This document shows, piece after piece, positions 1-8,558 of a DNA stretch of 64,000 bases (its first letter is position 1; the number at the start of each line of letters is the position of its first letter). The DNA is from GCA-2746795 sp963747345 (lineage in GTDB: Bacteria; Chloroflexota; Anaerolineae; Promineifilales; Promineifilaceae). The position numbers were made by a program, and so were the translations under genes. The notes below the pieces were generated by a model that was given only the letters and a program-made list of their open reading frames with translations, ran no database searches and was not told where the DNA came from. The stretch is from assembly GCA_963747345.1 (NCBI GenBank), contig CAVVFA010000008.1:310001-374000 (forward strand). The letters are read 5' to 3'.

Positions 1-1326
1 TGGATGAGCCGCATGACCTATTTCTCGGAAGATGAAATACGGACTGTGGCGCATAAGCTGCGGCAGGGGGACTATCCCTGTGATGTCTTACATATTGATA
101 CAGGCTGGTTTGCCAAAGATTGGGTGTGTGAGTGGGAATTTAGCCAGGAGCGTTTTGCTGACCCTGAAACATTTGTTAAAGATATGCTGGCAGCAGGGTA
201 TCGCATTTCCCTATGGCAAATGCCTTATTTGGGAGAGGGAAATAAATTGTTTGAAACGGCCGTTTCCAAAGGTTTTGTGGTTTCCAATCCGACCTCAAAC
301 GGAGATATGAGCTCCGATTTTTCAGCGCAGGTGGCTGGGGGCAGAATTGATTTTTCCAATCCCCAGGCCGTGGCGTGGTATAAAGAGTTGTTGGCACCAC
401 TGCTAAAAATGGGGGTAGCAAACATCAAAACCGACTTTGGCGAGAGTGTTCACTTTGATGCCGAGTATCAAATGCCCGCTGCCAGACTGCATAACCTTTA
501 CGCCCTGCTGTATCAAAAAGCGGCCTATGAAGTGACAGAACAGGTTACTGGTGAAGGGATTATTTGGGCCAGAGCCAGTTGGGCTGGCTCCCAACGTTAT
601 CCGGTGCATTGGGGCGGAGATTGTGCCGCTACCTGGGATGGTTTAGCTGGCTCTCTGCGCGGCGGCCTGCACCTGGGGCTGTCTGGTTTTGCCTTTTGGA
701 GCCATGATGTGCCTGGTTTTCATGGTGTGCCAAACTTTATGAACAGTTGGCCTGCCGATGATTTGTATGTGCGCTGGACACAATTTGGCGTATTCACTTC
801 TCATTTTCGTTATCATGGCGCCTCTCCGCGTGAACCCTATGAGTATCCAGCCATCGCTGATGTGGTGAGGCAGTGGTGGAAGCTGCGCTATGCGCTGATT
901 CCCTATCTTGTGGAACAGGGGAAAAAGGTCATCGAGACAGGTCTGCCTATGCTGCAAGCGCTGGTCTTTTTTCATGAAGATGATCCCACTTGCTGGCATA
1001 TTGACGACCAGTATTACCTGGGCGATGCCTTTTTGGTAGCGCCCATTATGAACAGCGAGGGCATACGAGATGTTTATTTGCCTGCTGGGGAGTGGATCGA
1101 TTTTTGGACCGGCGAGAAATTGGTCGGCGGCCGTTGGTTGAAGCAGGTTGTGGCGCCATTGGCACGTATGCCCATTTACGCCAGGTACGGCACGCAAATA
1201 CCAGTCTATCCACACGCCGTTCAATGTACTGATGAAATTAACTGGGCCAAGGTTGAGAAGCTTGTTTTTGATGACAGTTACTCCGGATTATCGGGGTCTA
1301 TGCTTGGCCAGATAATTGACTTGTAA
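1..1326 (+). CDS. Glycoside hydrolase family 31, alpha-xylosidase/alpha-glucosidase type, 5' truncated
   Basis: This is the catalytic barrel and C-terminal part of a GH31 retaining alpha-glycosidase. The frame is open to the window edge, so the N-terminal beta-sandwich and true start lie upstream. The nucleophile motif KTDFGE (Asp at codon 144 counted from base 4) and the acid/base motif HWGGDC (Asp at codon 206) match YicI-type alpha-xylosidases. The C-terminal stretch LVAPIM and the Trp-rich 'WIDFWTGE' region are typical of the distal beta-domains. It hydrolyses terminal alpha-linked sugars, but the substrate cannot be fixed from sequence. The stop TAA is at 1324-1326, and a non-coding gap separates it from the convergent gene. 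Confidence 0.93.
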   Translation, partial: WMSRMTYFSEDEIRTVAHKLRQGDYPCDVLHIDTGWFAKDWVCEWEFSQERFADPETFVKDMLAAGYRISLWQMPYLGEGNKLFETAVSKGFVVSNPTSNGDMSSDFSAQVAGGRIDFSNPQAVAWYKELLAPLLKMGVANIKTDFGESVHFDAEYQMPAARLHNLYALLYQKAAYEVTEQVTGEGIIWARASWAGSQRYPVHWGGDCAATWDGLAGSLRGGLHLGLSGFAFWSHDVPGFHGVPNFMNSWPADDLYVRWTQFGVFTSHFRYHGASPREPYEYPAIADVVRQWWKLRYALIPYLVEQGKKVIETGLPMLQALVFFHEDDPTCWHIDDQYYLGDAFLVAPIMNSEGIRDVYLPAGEWIDFWTGEKLVGGRWLKQVVAPLARMPIYARYGTQIPVYPHAVQCTDEINWAKVEKLVFDDSYSGLSGSMLGQIIDL

Positions 1327-1472
1327 AATGGGATGCGCTTAACGTTAACAAGTGAGAATAAACTCTTCTCTGGTATGTGGGGCGATTTTGAAAATCGCCC
1401 TGCTCTGGAAAATTCAAAAAACGCCAGTGTCCAGCATTTTATTCCAGCCTACCGCAGTTCACACCCAATACC

Positions 1473-2162
1473 TCATAGGAGGTAGGCAACGGCAAAGCCA
1501 ATTACAGTGCCCAGACCCGCCCATTTACCGCCTCGTTCATAGGCAAATGGCATCAAAGAATCGGTAAGCATGGCCAAAAGCCCACCTGCTGCCAAAGCCG
1601 CCATGCGCGTGCCATTGGCGGCACCAAAATTAGTGGCAAGCAAATAACCCAAACCAGCCGCCACCCCACAAGCCAGCACAACAGTGCCCCATACAGCGGC
1701 CATTTTCCCTTTTTGCCAGCCGCTTTGAGCCAGGTCAACAGAGGGTGCCAGGGCTTGGGGAATGTTGGATATCCAGACAGCAAAAAGGAAAGCAACGCTC
1801 AGGGGAAGGCCAGCCGCTAATTGAATACCAAAAATAAGCGATTCGGGGACACCATCTACCACTGCACCCAGCACAATCCCCAATGGGCCACCACTGCCAT
1901 CTGCGCCAAACCGTTTTTCAACGAACATGTCGCCGCCAATAAAGATAAATGTGCCTATCAACAGCCATACTGCTAATTCGAGGTTACTCACTGCCTGGTC
2001 TTGAGAGATGAGGTCAAAGGCAATGGCGCTAATCAGTGCCCCCGCCCCAAAGCCCGCCAACCAGCCCACGACAGTTCTAGGCACTTTAATCCAATAAACA
2101 GCTAACCCGCTGATGAGGAGTGAAGATTGGCTAACTGCACCTAAAAGGATTGCTTGCAACAT
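1473..2162 (-). CDS. Divergent ZIP-family metal transporter-like membrane protein
   Basis: This 229-residue protein is almost entirely hydrophobic, with about seven to eight membrane segments, and has the layout of ZIP/ZupT divalent-cation transporters. The two conserved His-containing metal motifs of the family (HNxPEG in the central helices) appear here as VDGVPES and SNIPQAL, so both His residues are replaced. Transport of the usual metals is therefore uncertain. An AGGAGG ribosome site lies 5 bases before the ATG at 2160-2162, which fixes the start. The gene appears monocistronic. A TATAAT box on this strand lies about 60 bases upstream. Confidence 0.8.
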   Translation of the reverse strand: MLQAILLGAVSQSSLLISGLAVYWIKVPRTVVGWLAGFGAGALISAIAFDLISQDQAVSNLELAVWLLIGTFIFIGGDMFVEKRFGADGSGGPLGIVLGAVVDGVPESLIFGIQLAAGLPLSVAFLFAVWISNIPQALAPSVDLAQSGWQKGKMAAVWGTVVLACGVAAGLGYLLATNFGAANGTRMAALAAGGLLAMLTDSLMPFAYERGGKWAGLGTVIGFAVAYLL

Positions 2163-2220
2163 AATGACCTCCTGAGATAAACGGCATCAACTTGCCGTTG
2201 ACACGTTACGAACGGCCGTT

Positions 2221-2226
2221 ATTATA
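2221..2226 (-). promoter_or_regulatory. Candidate -10 box (TATAAT) for the ZIP-like gene
   Basis: Read on the minus strand this is a perfect TATAAT, 58 bases before the start codon. The -35 region about 17 bases upstream (TTAATA) is a poor match. The box touches a copy of the AACGGCCGTT palindrome at 2211-2220, and another copy lies at 2258-2267, so the promoter is flanked by the repeat. Confidence 0.35.
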
Positions 2227-2268
2227 CCCCTATCTCCCGCCAATTATTAAGTGACAAAACGGCCGTTC

Positions 2269-2754
2269 TCATCCATTCCCTTCCAGCGCCTTCACATAGT
2301 TGTCTTCCACGTTCCCATCTCTGCTTTCATTCAACAATGAACTTAGCTCGCCAAGATGGTAGATGCTGTGCTTCAATAGAAAAATCACAACACCCAGTTT
2401 CGTCTTCCCAGCCCACGGGAAAGTCTCATTGACCGCCAAATAATCAATTCCGGCTAACCACTTTTCCGTCTTTTTTGAGAATTGTTCTATACAGCCAAGA
2501 ATATCATTTTGCGCGGGAAGTTCCTCTTCGCTTGCCGTGGCACAATCAACAGCAAAAGCTTTTCCAGAGATGAACTTCGTATCTGATTGATCCTCGATGT
2601 AGTATTGCGTGGCTTTCAAAATATGGAAAGACAGCCTGGCCGGGGTAGTGGCATGGCGCCCTGTATGAATCCAGGCGGTTTCATCAAAATCAGTCACCAA
2701 TCGGGTAAATACTCGCCACATATGTGAATAGTGGCTGATAAATTCTTCTTGCAT
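2269..2754 (-). CDS. DinB-like superfamily protein
   Basis: This 161-residue soluble helical protein has the DinB/YfiT layout: an N-terminal helix with an early His, a second helix containing HILKATQYYIE, and a C-terminal helix HSIYHLGELSSLL. The spaced His residues fit the metal-binding triad of DinB four-helix bundles, many of which are thiol-dependent transferases or stress proteins. No operon partner is visible, since both sides are non-coding for more than 100 bases. The final codons run into a palindrome copy near 2260. Function beyond family level is unknown. Confidence 0.75.
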   Translation of the reverse strand: MQEEFISHYSHMWRVFTRLVTDFDETAWIHTGRHATTPARLSFHILKATQYYIEDQSDTKFISGKAFAVDCATASEEELPAQNDILGCIEQFSKKTEKWLAGIDYLAVNETFPWAGKTKLGVVIFLLKHSIYHLGELSSLLNESRDGNVEDNYVKALEGNG

Positions 2755-3242
2755 AGCTCCTCTACGTATTGTCTCTCATTGCCAAACAGCCACCCAACGG
2801 CCGTTAGGGCGGCGTTAAACGAAGCAGGGGTGTGTCTTGCGCCGCACGCAAGACCTCCGAGGTTTCAAGCGACTGGAAGTCGCCAACCTCGGAGATCTAA
2901 CGGCGACCGCCTATATTTTAGCATACATCAGTTTCAGCAAAGGCAAAACGGCCGTTACGCCCACATAAAAAGCCAGTTCTAAAGCCTGGCTTCCCTCTCA
3001 AATGGGCTGTTGGAAATTGATGGTAAACGGCCGTTATCCACCCCATCCCTACGCAAAAAACCCAGGCCAATCCCCGCTCCCTTTGGGGGAGGGTTAGGGT
3101 GGGGGTAACACCCACGGCCGTTCTCCCCTCCTATCTTCCCAAAGCCAACTTGTCAGATGAAATGCAGCCAATGCAGAGAGGTTCTAGCTGATTTGTTAGA
3201 TAGTTGATTGCTTTGTATCATTTACAGATTACAGGAGAATTT
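2755..3242. other. Repeat-rich intergenic region
   Basis: I see no convincing gene in this 488-base gap. It holds four palindrome copies (near 2797, 2947, 3026 and 3112), two back-to-back hairpins at 2834-2894, and a G-rich 'ggagggttagggtggggg' tract near 3085-3104. Confidence 0.7.
2834..2894. repeat. Two adjacent inverted repeats (hairpins)
   Basis: GTCTTGCG at 2834-2841 pairs with CGCAAGAC at 2847-2854. Immediately after, CTCCGAGGTT at 2855-2864 pairs with AACCTCGGAG at 2885-2894, and an inner GCGACT/AGTCGC stem nests inside. The stems are perfect. There is no U-tract, so this looks like a REP-type element rather than a terminator. Confidence 0.75.
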
Positions 3243-3662
3243 ATGAGCGATAAAGCCCTGCAACCTATTGAGCAAAAAACAATTATCTTTTACGGCGATG
3301 AGATAACGGCCGTTGTCATCGAAGGCGACGAACGTGAGATATACATACCGCTACGGCCGTTGTGAGATTACCTTGACCTCAATTGGTCAGGCCAACGACA
3401 GCGTGTCCACCGTGACCCCGTGTTGGCACAGGTTGTGATGTCCGTGGGTGTTACACACTCGGAACGACAACGGGAAGCCACGAACCCTCGCCAATTACGT
3501 CAGGAAATCCAAGAGGGTCTAAGGCGATTGCGCCAACTACCGCTTGCCAACCCAAACCAAACCGAAGATGTGCGCCAAACGCTTCTGCAAAATACGGAAG
3601 GGCAAATGGAGCAATTGTTTACCCCTAGCATGACGATTGAGACGATGAGTCCCTTTCGGTAA
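3243..3662 (+). pseudogene. Phage antirepressor N-terminal-domain protein, interrupted by an in-frame TGA
   Basis: From the ATG at 3243 the frame reads MSDKALQPIEQKT, then IYIPLRPL, TGA at 3363-3365, and continues in the same frame with DYLDLNWSGQRQRVHRDPVL to a TAA at 3660-3662. This is the N-terminal domain of phage/P22-type antirepressor-like proteins, where the stop position is normally Cys or a similar residue (PLCxxLxLxWxxQ). One base change of a Cys codon explains the stop. After about residue 90 the protein is short and lacks the usual C-terminal domain, so the copy also looks truncated or rearranged. There are no other phage genes nearby. An AGGAG site lies just upstream, and palindrome copies lie inside the frame near 3305 and 3352. 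Confidence 0.72.
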
Positions 3663-3819
3663 CATTATCATTTGATAGAACCATTTCTGCTCGGTAACAT
3701 TTTCATTTGATTTGACACGTGTGCCATGTCATGGAATTTGCATGTGTAGGTGTGATGAGAAGGGGGTATTGGAAGAGGGAAAACGGCCGTTTTTGTAATG
3801 GTCAGGAGTTACTCGAAAT

Positions 3820-3887
3820 TGTCATTCCCACCTTCACGGGAATCCATTCCTCTTGAAAAAATGGATACCTGCCTTCGCAGGTATGAC
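3820..3887. repeat. Imperfect inverted repeat of the 'gtcattcccacc' type
   Basis: The left arm starts TGTCATTCCCACC and the right arm ends GGTATGACA, with about 28-base imperfectly complementary arms around a short A-rich loop. It sits between the broken antirepressor and the lysoplasmalogenase. It looks like a dispersed, MITE-like intergenic element and carries no gene. Confidence 0.6.
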
Positions 3888-3932
3888 AATCAGAGGTGAT
3901 TTGTTTTTACTAACCCTTGACCAATACACGTC

Positions 3933-4682
3933 TTAACCTGCCTTTTCCCAGGCAGTTCCAATCGAATAAACAATCAGCATCTGCGCCGGGCCATACGTCA
4001 GCCAAACCACATCCCCAATCAAAGGAAAATACAGGCCGCTAAACATATCGCCAGCCAGAATTAAATCGCTCAGCAGGAACAACGCCCCCCCTATCGCCAG
4101 CGGCACAAAGCGCCGGTCCTGCACAGCCAAACCCGACCCCAAACCGGCCGTGCTGGCTAACAACAGCGCATAGGGCAGCGCCACCCAATGCACAATCGTG
4201 GGCTCCTGGCCGCGAAAGACGACAAAGAACCACCCTGCCAGCCCGATCAGCCACCACAAAGCTAACATCCCCCAGCGCGGCACTGGTTCGTTTAGATCAA
4301 AGCGGCTGCCAAACCAGACGAGAGCCAGGATATAGAAAATGTGTCCAACAGCAAATGAACCAATGCCCGTTAAAACGCGATCTGGCGCAGGCAAGACCGA
4401 AGCTAGAAACATATCGCCCAGAAAGCCGAAAGTCATCCCCAGACCGATAAGCAATGCATACCGGTTGACCTGCTGCCCACGGCTGAAAATGAACCAACTC
4501 CAACCGGCGACGACAAGCATGAAGGAGGATGCCAGGCGTGTCCAGAGCGGCATACGATGGCTGAAGGCGACATCAGGCGTGCCAAAGAGGAATCCGCCAA
4601 AGAGAAACAACGCCCAAAGCACAGCCAGGGCAATGAGCCAGGTTCGTTGTGGTGCAGGCAAAAAGCGATAGATGGTTTTCAA
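3933..4682 (-). CDS. Lysoplasmalogenase, YhhN/TMEM86 family
   Basis: This membrane protein has about eight hydrophobic segments. It carries the YhhN-family signatures GDMFLA, GHIFYI and, near the C-terminus, a LTYGPAQML stretch. The family hydrolyses the vinyl-ether bond of lysoplasmalogens. I chose the TTG at 4680-4682, giving MKTIYRF, because GGAGGG lies 5 bases upstream. The frame is open 24 codons further to another TTG at 4754, but that stretch has no ribosome site. Plasmalogens occur in some anaerobes, so the role is plausible, but activity is inferred from family alone. Confidence 0.85.
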   Translation of the reverse strand: MKTIYRFLPAPQRTWLIALAVLWALFLFGGFLFGTPDVAFSHRMPLWTRLASSFMLVVAGWSWFIFSRGQQVNRYALLIGLGMTFGFLGDMFLASVLPAPDRVLTGIGSFAVGHIFYILALVWFGSRFDLNEPVPRWGMLALWWLIGLAGWFFVVFRGQEPTIVHWVALPYALLLASTAGLGSGLAVQDRRFVPLAIGGALFLLSDLILAGDMFSGLYFPLIGDVVWLTYGPAQMLIVYSIGTAWEKAG

Positions 4683-4834
4683 TTCGTCCCTCCAAATGAC
4701 TCCGTTTCCTCTGGATATTCTGACAAACGTGACCTTGCCCCATAAAGCAACCAAGTTGACGGCTTTTTTGTTGGTGGAAACGGCCGTTTACTAGACCAAT
4801 TTTTCGGCATGGTTCACTCTATGACTAATCCATC

Positions 4835-4894
4835 TTTACAATTTCAGGGTGTAAACGCGGCAAGGATGCCGCGGCTACACCCTAAAATTGTAAA
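4835..4894. repeat. Long inverted repeat (REP-like or terminator-like)
   Basis: TTTACAATTTCAGGGTGTA at 4835-4853 pairs, with one mismatch, with TACACCCTAAAATTGTAAA at 4876-4894. An inner CGCGGC/GCCGCG pairing closes the loop. It lies in the gap between two minus-strand genes. There is no clear U-tract. Confidence 0.7.
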
Positions 4895-4924
4895 GGACAA
4901 ATGGGATACGCTTCCATTCTAACC

Positions 4925-6802
4925 CTAGTTGCGTAAAAGCAAAACGGCCGTTTCCACATCCAAACCCACCATACTGCCGCCACCGACATTCAGCAGCAGC
5001 AACTCATCATTGACGGATACAAACCAGTTATCATTTGGCTGCGGGGTGCGCGATCCCCCAGTAAAAATGTGGTGCAGCGTCGAATTGGGAATGTCAATAG
5101 CGAATAACTTAAATTGTGTGGTTATATCGCTGCCAGTTTGCAGGAGTAAATAAGGTCGGTCATTGTGCCGCAGCAGGCGCAAGTCGCCCAAGCCCAGCTG
5201 CGCATAAGAGCGCTGCCATTGCACCGAGCCATCCGGGTTGAACGCGATAAGACGGGCGTCATCTCGGTCTCGGTGAGCAATTAGCGCACCGCCATCGGGC
5301 AAGGCAATGATGTTGACAAGGTTTCCCCGACTTAAGGCTAATGGAGCCAGTTGCTCAACCGTCATCGCTGCTGGATCGAGGCGGTAAAGACCTTCATGGC
5401 TATACAGCCAAATTTGCTCACCAACCTGAATGAGATGACCGCTCAAAGAAATGGGCCATGCTTGCAGACCGGCTGCCGTTAGCGAATAAATCGAGCCTTG
5501 CTGACCGCTACTCGTCAAGATGAGTTGGTCATCCGTCAACAGCCAGTCAAACGGCCGTTGCTCTAATTCTGCCTGCCACAACAGATCGCCATTTGCAGAA
5601 ACGGCCGTTAAATCTTGGCGCACAGAAACCACCACCCCGCCATCGGGCAGGGGCAGCAAAGTCGGTGCGCCCACCCCGTCTAAATCAACCAGCCATCGGG
5701 GATCTGCCGCTAAAGGGGTTGTCTCTTCCGCGCCCGTCAACAGCGAAAAAGCGGCCAACTGCCCCGATTGGTCGGTCGCGTAAAGCCATGGTTGACTGGC
5801 ATCCACCATGGCGCTGGTCACGGTTTCCGTCAGGGCGTGCTGCCAGCGCAAGCTGCCGTCGGCCGCATCCAGCCCGACAAGCTGACCATCTTCCAGCACC
5901 ATGAGCGTATTGCCATCGACCTGATCAATATACCGCGTGCCTTCAGTGGAAAACGGCCGTGTCCACACCACCCCTGGCATCGCCGCCATGCGCTGGTTCC
6001 AGATGAACGGTGACGGCGGCAGCCAGCCTGCTTCCGTGGGGTCAACAGGCCAATAGCCTTGCCCGGGTTCGTCGGGCATGTGGGTGCGCATCTCAAAATG
6101 AAGGTGCGGCGGCGTGCGCGGCTGGCCGATTTCGGCGATTTTTTGGCCGCGCACCACACAGTCACCGGAGCGCAGGGTCACGCTCTCGGGATCCATATGG
6201 CCGTAAAAGGAGAGGGCAGTGCTGCCATCGGCGAAGATGTGGCGGATGATGATGACGCCCTGGTCGGTGCCCCAGCCGTGCGGGTGAGCCCAAACGACAC
6301 GGCCATGCCCAATGGCATACACCGGCACGCCTAAATTGGAACGGCCGTGTACCAACTGCCAATCCTCCCCGGCATGATATTGGTCATACCGGCTGCGGAA
6401 CTCTCCAAACCCGCGACCGCCGTAACTAACGGTTAAGGCATCGGGCGGGTCGAGGGGGAAGTCTAACAAGTCAACAATGCCGCACCAGGAATTGTCTTGC
6501 GGTTCAGGATCGTGAAGAATGGCAGTTCTGGGGTCGCCGGTGATGGTGATGGGAACGGCCGTTGCCGTAGGCGTAACAGTCGGCGTGGGGGAAGGTGTGG
6601 CTGTGGGTGTATGTGTGGGCAGTGGCGTGGCGGTAGGAACGGCCGTTTGCGTGGCGGTAACTGTCTCCTGATTGCTGGGCAGCATAGCTAGCGGCGCGTC
6701 TACCTCAACCGTTCGACAGCCGACAAACAGCAAGATACCGATTAACAGGATAACGGCCGTTTTGCGCCCAATCCAAGACTTCCCCATCCGCTTGTACATC
6801 AT
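4925..6802 (-). CDS. M23-family metallopeptidase lipoprotein with C-terminal beta-propeller
   Basis: From the N-terminus: a basic start and hydrophobic segment ending in the lipobox-like LLFVGC, a Thr/Pro linker of TPTPTPT type, a lysostaphin-like M23 domain with HAGEDW and HLHF zinc-ligand motifs, then about 330 residues of repeats with PQQ/WD-like spacing (for example LDAADGSLRWQHAL). It is probably membrane-anchored outside the cell and acts on peptidoglycan peptides, while the propeller may bind a partner or ligand. I take the ATG at 6800-6802 (MMYKRMGK). A TTG 27 codons upstream extends the frame but would bury the signal peptide. Eight copies of the palindrome lie in this gene, encoding TAV or RPF. 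Confidence 0.88.
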   Translation of the reverse strand: MMYKRMGKSWIGRKTAVILLIGILLFVGCRTVEVDAPLAMLPSNQETVTATQTAVPTATPLPTHTPTATPSPTPTVTPTATAVPITITGDPRTAILHDPEPQDNSWCGIVDLLDFPLDPPDALTVSYGGRGFGEFRSRYDQYHAGEDWQLVHGRSNLGVPVYAIGHGRVVWAHPHGWGTDQGVIIIRHIFADGSTALSFYGHMDPESVTLRSGDCVVRGQKIAEIGQPRTPPHLHFEMRTHMPDEPGQGYWPVDPTEAGWLPPSPFIWNQRMAAMPGVVWTRPFSTEGTRYIDQVDGNTLMVLEDGQLVGLDAADGSLRWQHALTETVTSAMVDASQPWLYATDQSGQLAAFSLLTGAEETTPLAADPRWLVDLDGVGAPTLLPLPDGGVVVSVRQDLTAVSANGDLLWQAELEQRPFDWLLTDDQLILTSSGQQGSIYSLTAAGLQAWPISLSGHLIQVGEQIWLYSHEGLYRLDPAAMTVEQLAPLALSRGNLVNIIALPDGGALIAHRDRDDARLIAFNPDGSVQWQRSYAQLGLGDLRLLRHNDRPYLLLQTGSDITTQFKLFAIDIPNSTLHHIFTGGSRTPQPNDNWFVSVNDELLLLNVGGGSMVGLDVETAVLLLRN

Positions 6803-6876
6803 GGGTAAAGTATGCCCGATTTTCTTACCCAGACTACCAAAATTATGTGTTATTAATGGAATAGGTGGGTTGGCAA

Positions 6877-7413
6877 TCAACAACCAGTAGTTGACAATGA
6901 CAACGCCTTCATCATCTGTACTGCTTCAAACGACTCCCCATCCACCTCGCCCCTAACACGATTGAACTCCGTGAACCCCAGCCGTTGATATACCTTGATA
7001 GCTCGCTCATTGCTGGCTGGCACACCCAACCGCACCGCATCGCCTCCGTACCGGTGTTCGCGCAGCGCAAATTCAATACAAGCAGATACAAACTCCACGC
7101 CCAACCCACGCCCCGTTAATTCCGGCTTCAACCCGAAACCTATCCACATTTCTGCTGCATTCAGTGTTTCTGGATAAAAGTCATCGTATTCAATGCAGTT
7201 ATCATCTACATCAAAGAATTCCGTCGTCAGTTCCCCCACCAAATCCCCCACTTCATTCAAGACGGCAAACAACCCTTTTCCCCAACTGGCGGCATCCAGC
7301 ATATGATCCGTCTCATGGGCATAGTCGTGGATGGCATAGTCGCCGCCATACACCCAATGCGTCACAATTTCTGTGGCAAAGGCTTCGGTCATTGGCACAA
7401 AAGTGTAAATCAT
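6877..7413 (-). CDS. GNAT-family N-acetyltransferase
   Basis: This 178-residue protein has the GNAT core. The acetyl-CoA pyrophosphate loop appears as LTGRGLGVEFV (the Q/RxxGxG/A motif), followed by the NERAIKVYQRLGF motif B. It resembles RimJ/RimL-type acetyltransferases that modify protein N-termini or small amines, but the substrate cannot be deduced. The gene is short-spaced from the preceding YqeK-like gene on the same strand. Its stop lies close to the start region of the M23 lipoprotein, so co-transcription of this minus-strand run is possible. Confidence 0.87.
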   Translation of the reverse strand: MIYTFVPMTEAFATEIVTHWVYGGDYAIHDYAHETDHMLDAASWGKGLFAVLNEVGDLVGELTTEFFDVDDNCIEYDDFYPETLNAAEMWIGFGLKPELTGRGLGVEFVSACIEFALREHRYGGDAVRLGVPASNERAIKVYQRLGFTEFNRVRGEVDGESFEAVQMMKALSLSTTGC

Positions 7414-7472
7414 TCGTTGTTTTTAGCTCCCAAGATTCAAAACCACGTTCCTTTTCAATACCTAGCAATAAT

Positions 7473-8087
7473 TCATGTTTGCCCCAGCAAGCGACAATAA
7501 TCAACAAACCAGGGATGGGTAAGCAGTGGGTTTTCTGGCTCTTTCCACAGCGCATCGCAGAGCACCATCACGGCTGCATCCAGAGAATTCAACCGTTCCA
7601 GCATGTCACGCACGGCAGGCAAGTAGGATGCATCAGCCGTCGTTTCAGCAAGATAATCAGCCAGGAAAACGATTCTATCCAGGGGCAGCGTACCTGGTTT
7701 TAGCGTGGCATAACAGCCAAGCGCTGCCAGAATATGTCGCTCTGTAACGCCTAATATGTCTTGAGCCATTCTGGCTGATAATTTTTGGATGAGGAGAACA
7801 GGCGCGGTTTCTTCTGCTGGCAAAACATCCAATCCACACGCTTGTGCCGCTGCCACGGCCTCTGGTTCTGGCACAACGGCGCCGATGGCGTGCAGCCAGC
7901 CACTCTGTTCAGCTTGCCCGGTATCCACGTTAAACTGCTCCGCGAGAGCTTTAGCGGCAGCGCCGACTGCTAGTGAATGCTCAATCAGGTCAGAACGGCC
8001 GTTTTGCTGCAAAAAAGCAACCACATCCAGCTTTAAATTGTGCGTCCACATCATCCCCCGTGTGAAGGGCTGCCACACCGACATCAT
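7473..8087 (-). CDS. YqeK-like HD-domain protein with degenerate metal site
   Basis: The protein aligns by eye with the YqeK family (symmetrical Ap4A hydrolases): DLIEHSLAVGAAAKALAEQ (first His kept), then the HD pair appears as WLHAIG (Asp replaced by Ala), the usual HTT appears as CYAT, and the final RIVFLADYLAE block with its Asp is kept. Two or more metal ligands are therefore missing, so hydrolase activity is doubtful. The start ATG at 8085-8087 overlaps the stop of the upstream DUF1801 gene (ATGA), which implies translational coupling. A palindrome copy near 7995 encodes NGR. Confidence 0.75.
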   Translation of the reverse strand: MMSVWQPFTRGMMWTHNLKLDVVAFLQQNGRSDLIEHSLAVGAAAKALAEQFNVDTGQAEQSGWLHAIGAVVPEPEAVAAAQACGLDVLPAEETAPVLLIQKLSARMAQDILGVTERHILAALGCYATLKPGTLPLDRIVFLADYLAETTADASYLPAVRDMLERLNSLDAAVMVLCDALWKEPENPLLTHPWFVDYCRLLGQT

Positions 8088-8482
8088 GATTTCGCAGCCG
8101 CCTTCTTCTTCGATTTTGCCTCAGCCTTCGCCAAATTTTCAGCCACGCGAAACTGGACAATACGGCGAACCAAGTCAAGGGGCAGCGGTTGGTCTAGGGG
8201 GAACTGCACCGACCCTTTGGCTCCCTTGTACCCAGCTAATTCATCTTTGAAGGCTTCAATCCCAGACGGGGCAGGATAAAAGCCGATATGCCCTTTATAG
8301 CCCGCAAAATGTACCAAATTCCCTTTCAGGCGAAAGGTTGGCATTTGATAGCTGATAATTTCTTCCGCTTCTGGGGCGGCATCTCGAATGGTCGTCCGCA
8401 TGTCGGCCAAACGCACCTGAACATCGGCTGGAAATTCAGCGATATACTCGTCAATTGTGTTGAATACAGGCTTGTCGTTCAT
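8084..8482 (-). CDS. DUF1801-domain protein (YdhG-like)
   Basis: This is a small soluble protein with the DUF1801 pattern: IDEYIAEFP at the start, ISYQMPTFR, and GYKGHIGFYP. The Lys/Ala-rich tail (KSKKKAAAKS) is basic. The family includes Bacillus FrataxIn-like iron-chaperone candidates, but many members are uncharacterised. I chose the ATG at 8480-8482 because GAGGTGA lies about 8 bases upstream. A GTG four codons earlier would overlap that site. It is coupled to the next gene by a four-base ATGA overlap. Confidence 0.85.
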   Translation of the reverse strand: MNDKPVFNTIDEYIAEFPADVQVRLADMRTTIRDAAPEAEEIISYQMPTFRLKGNLVHFAGYKGHIGFYPAPSGIEAFKDELAGYKGAKGSVQFPLDQPLPLDLVRRIVQFRVAENLAKAEAKSKKKAAAKS

Positions 8483-8558
8483 GATCCGTGTCACCTCACA
8501 AATTAGTTGACGGCTATCATGCCATAAAATTTGGCTTTTGGGAACGGGAACTATTTAT

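Noticed and set aside
3363..3365. In-frame TGA at a Cys position as a selenocysteine codon
   Set aside because: No SECIS-like hairpin is evident just downstream, the protein family has no selenium role, and the rest of the gene looks truncated. A nonsense mutation is simpler.
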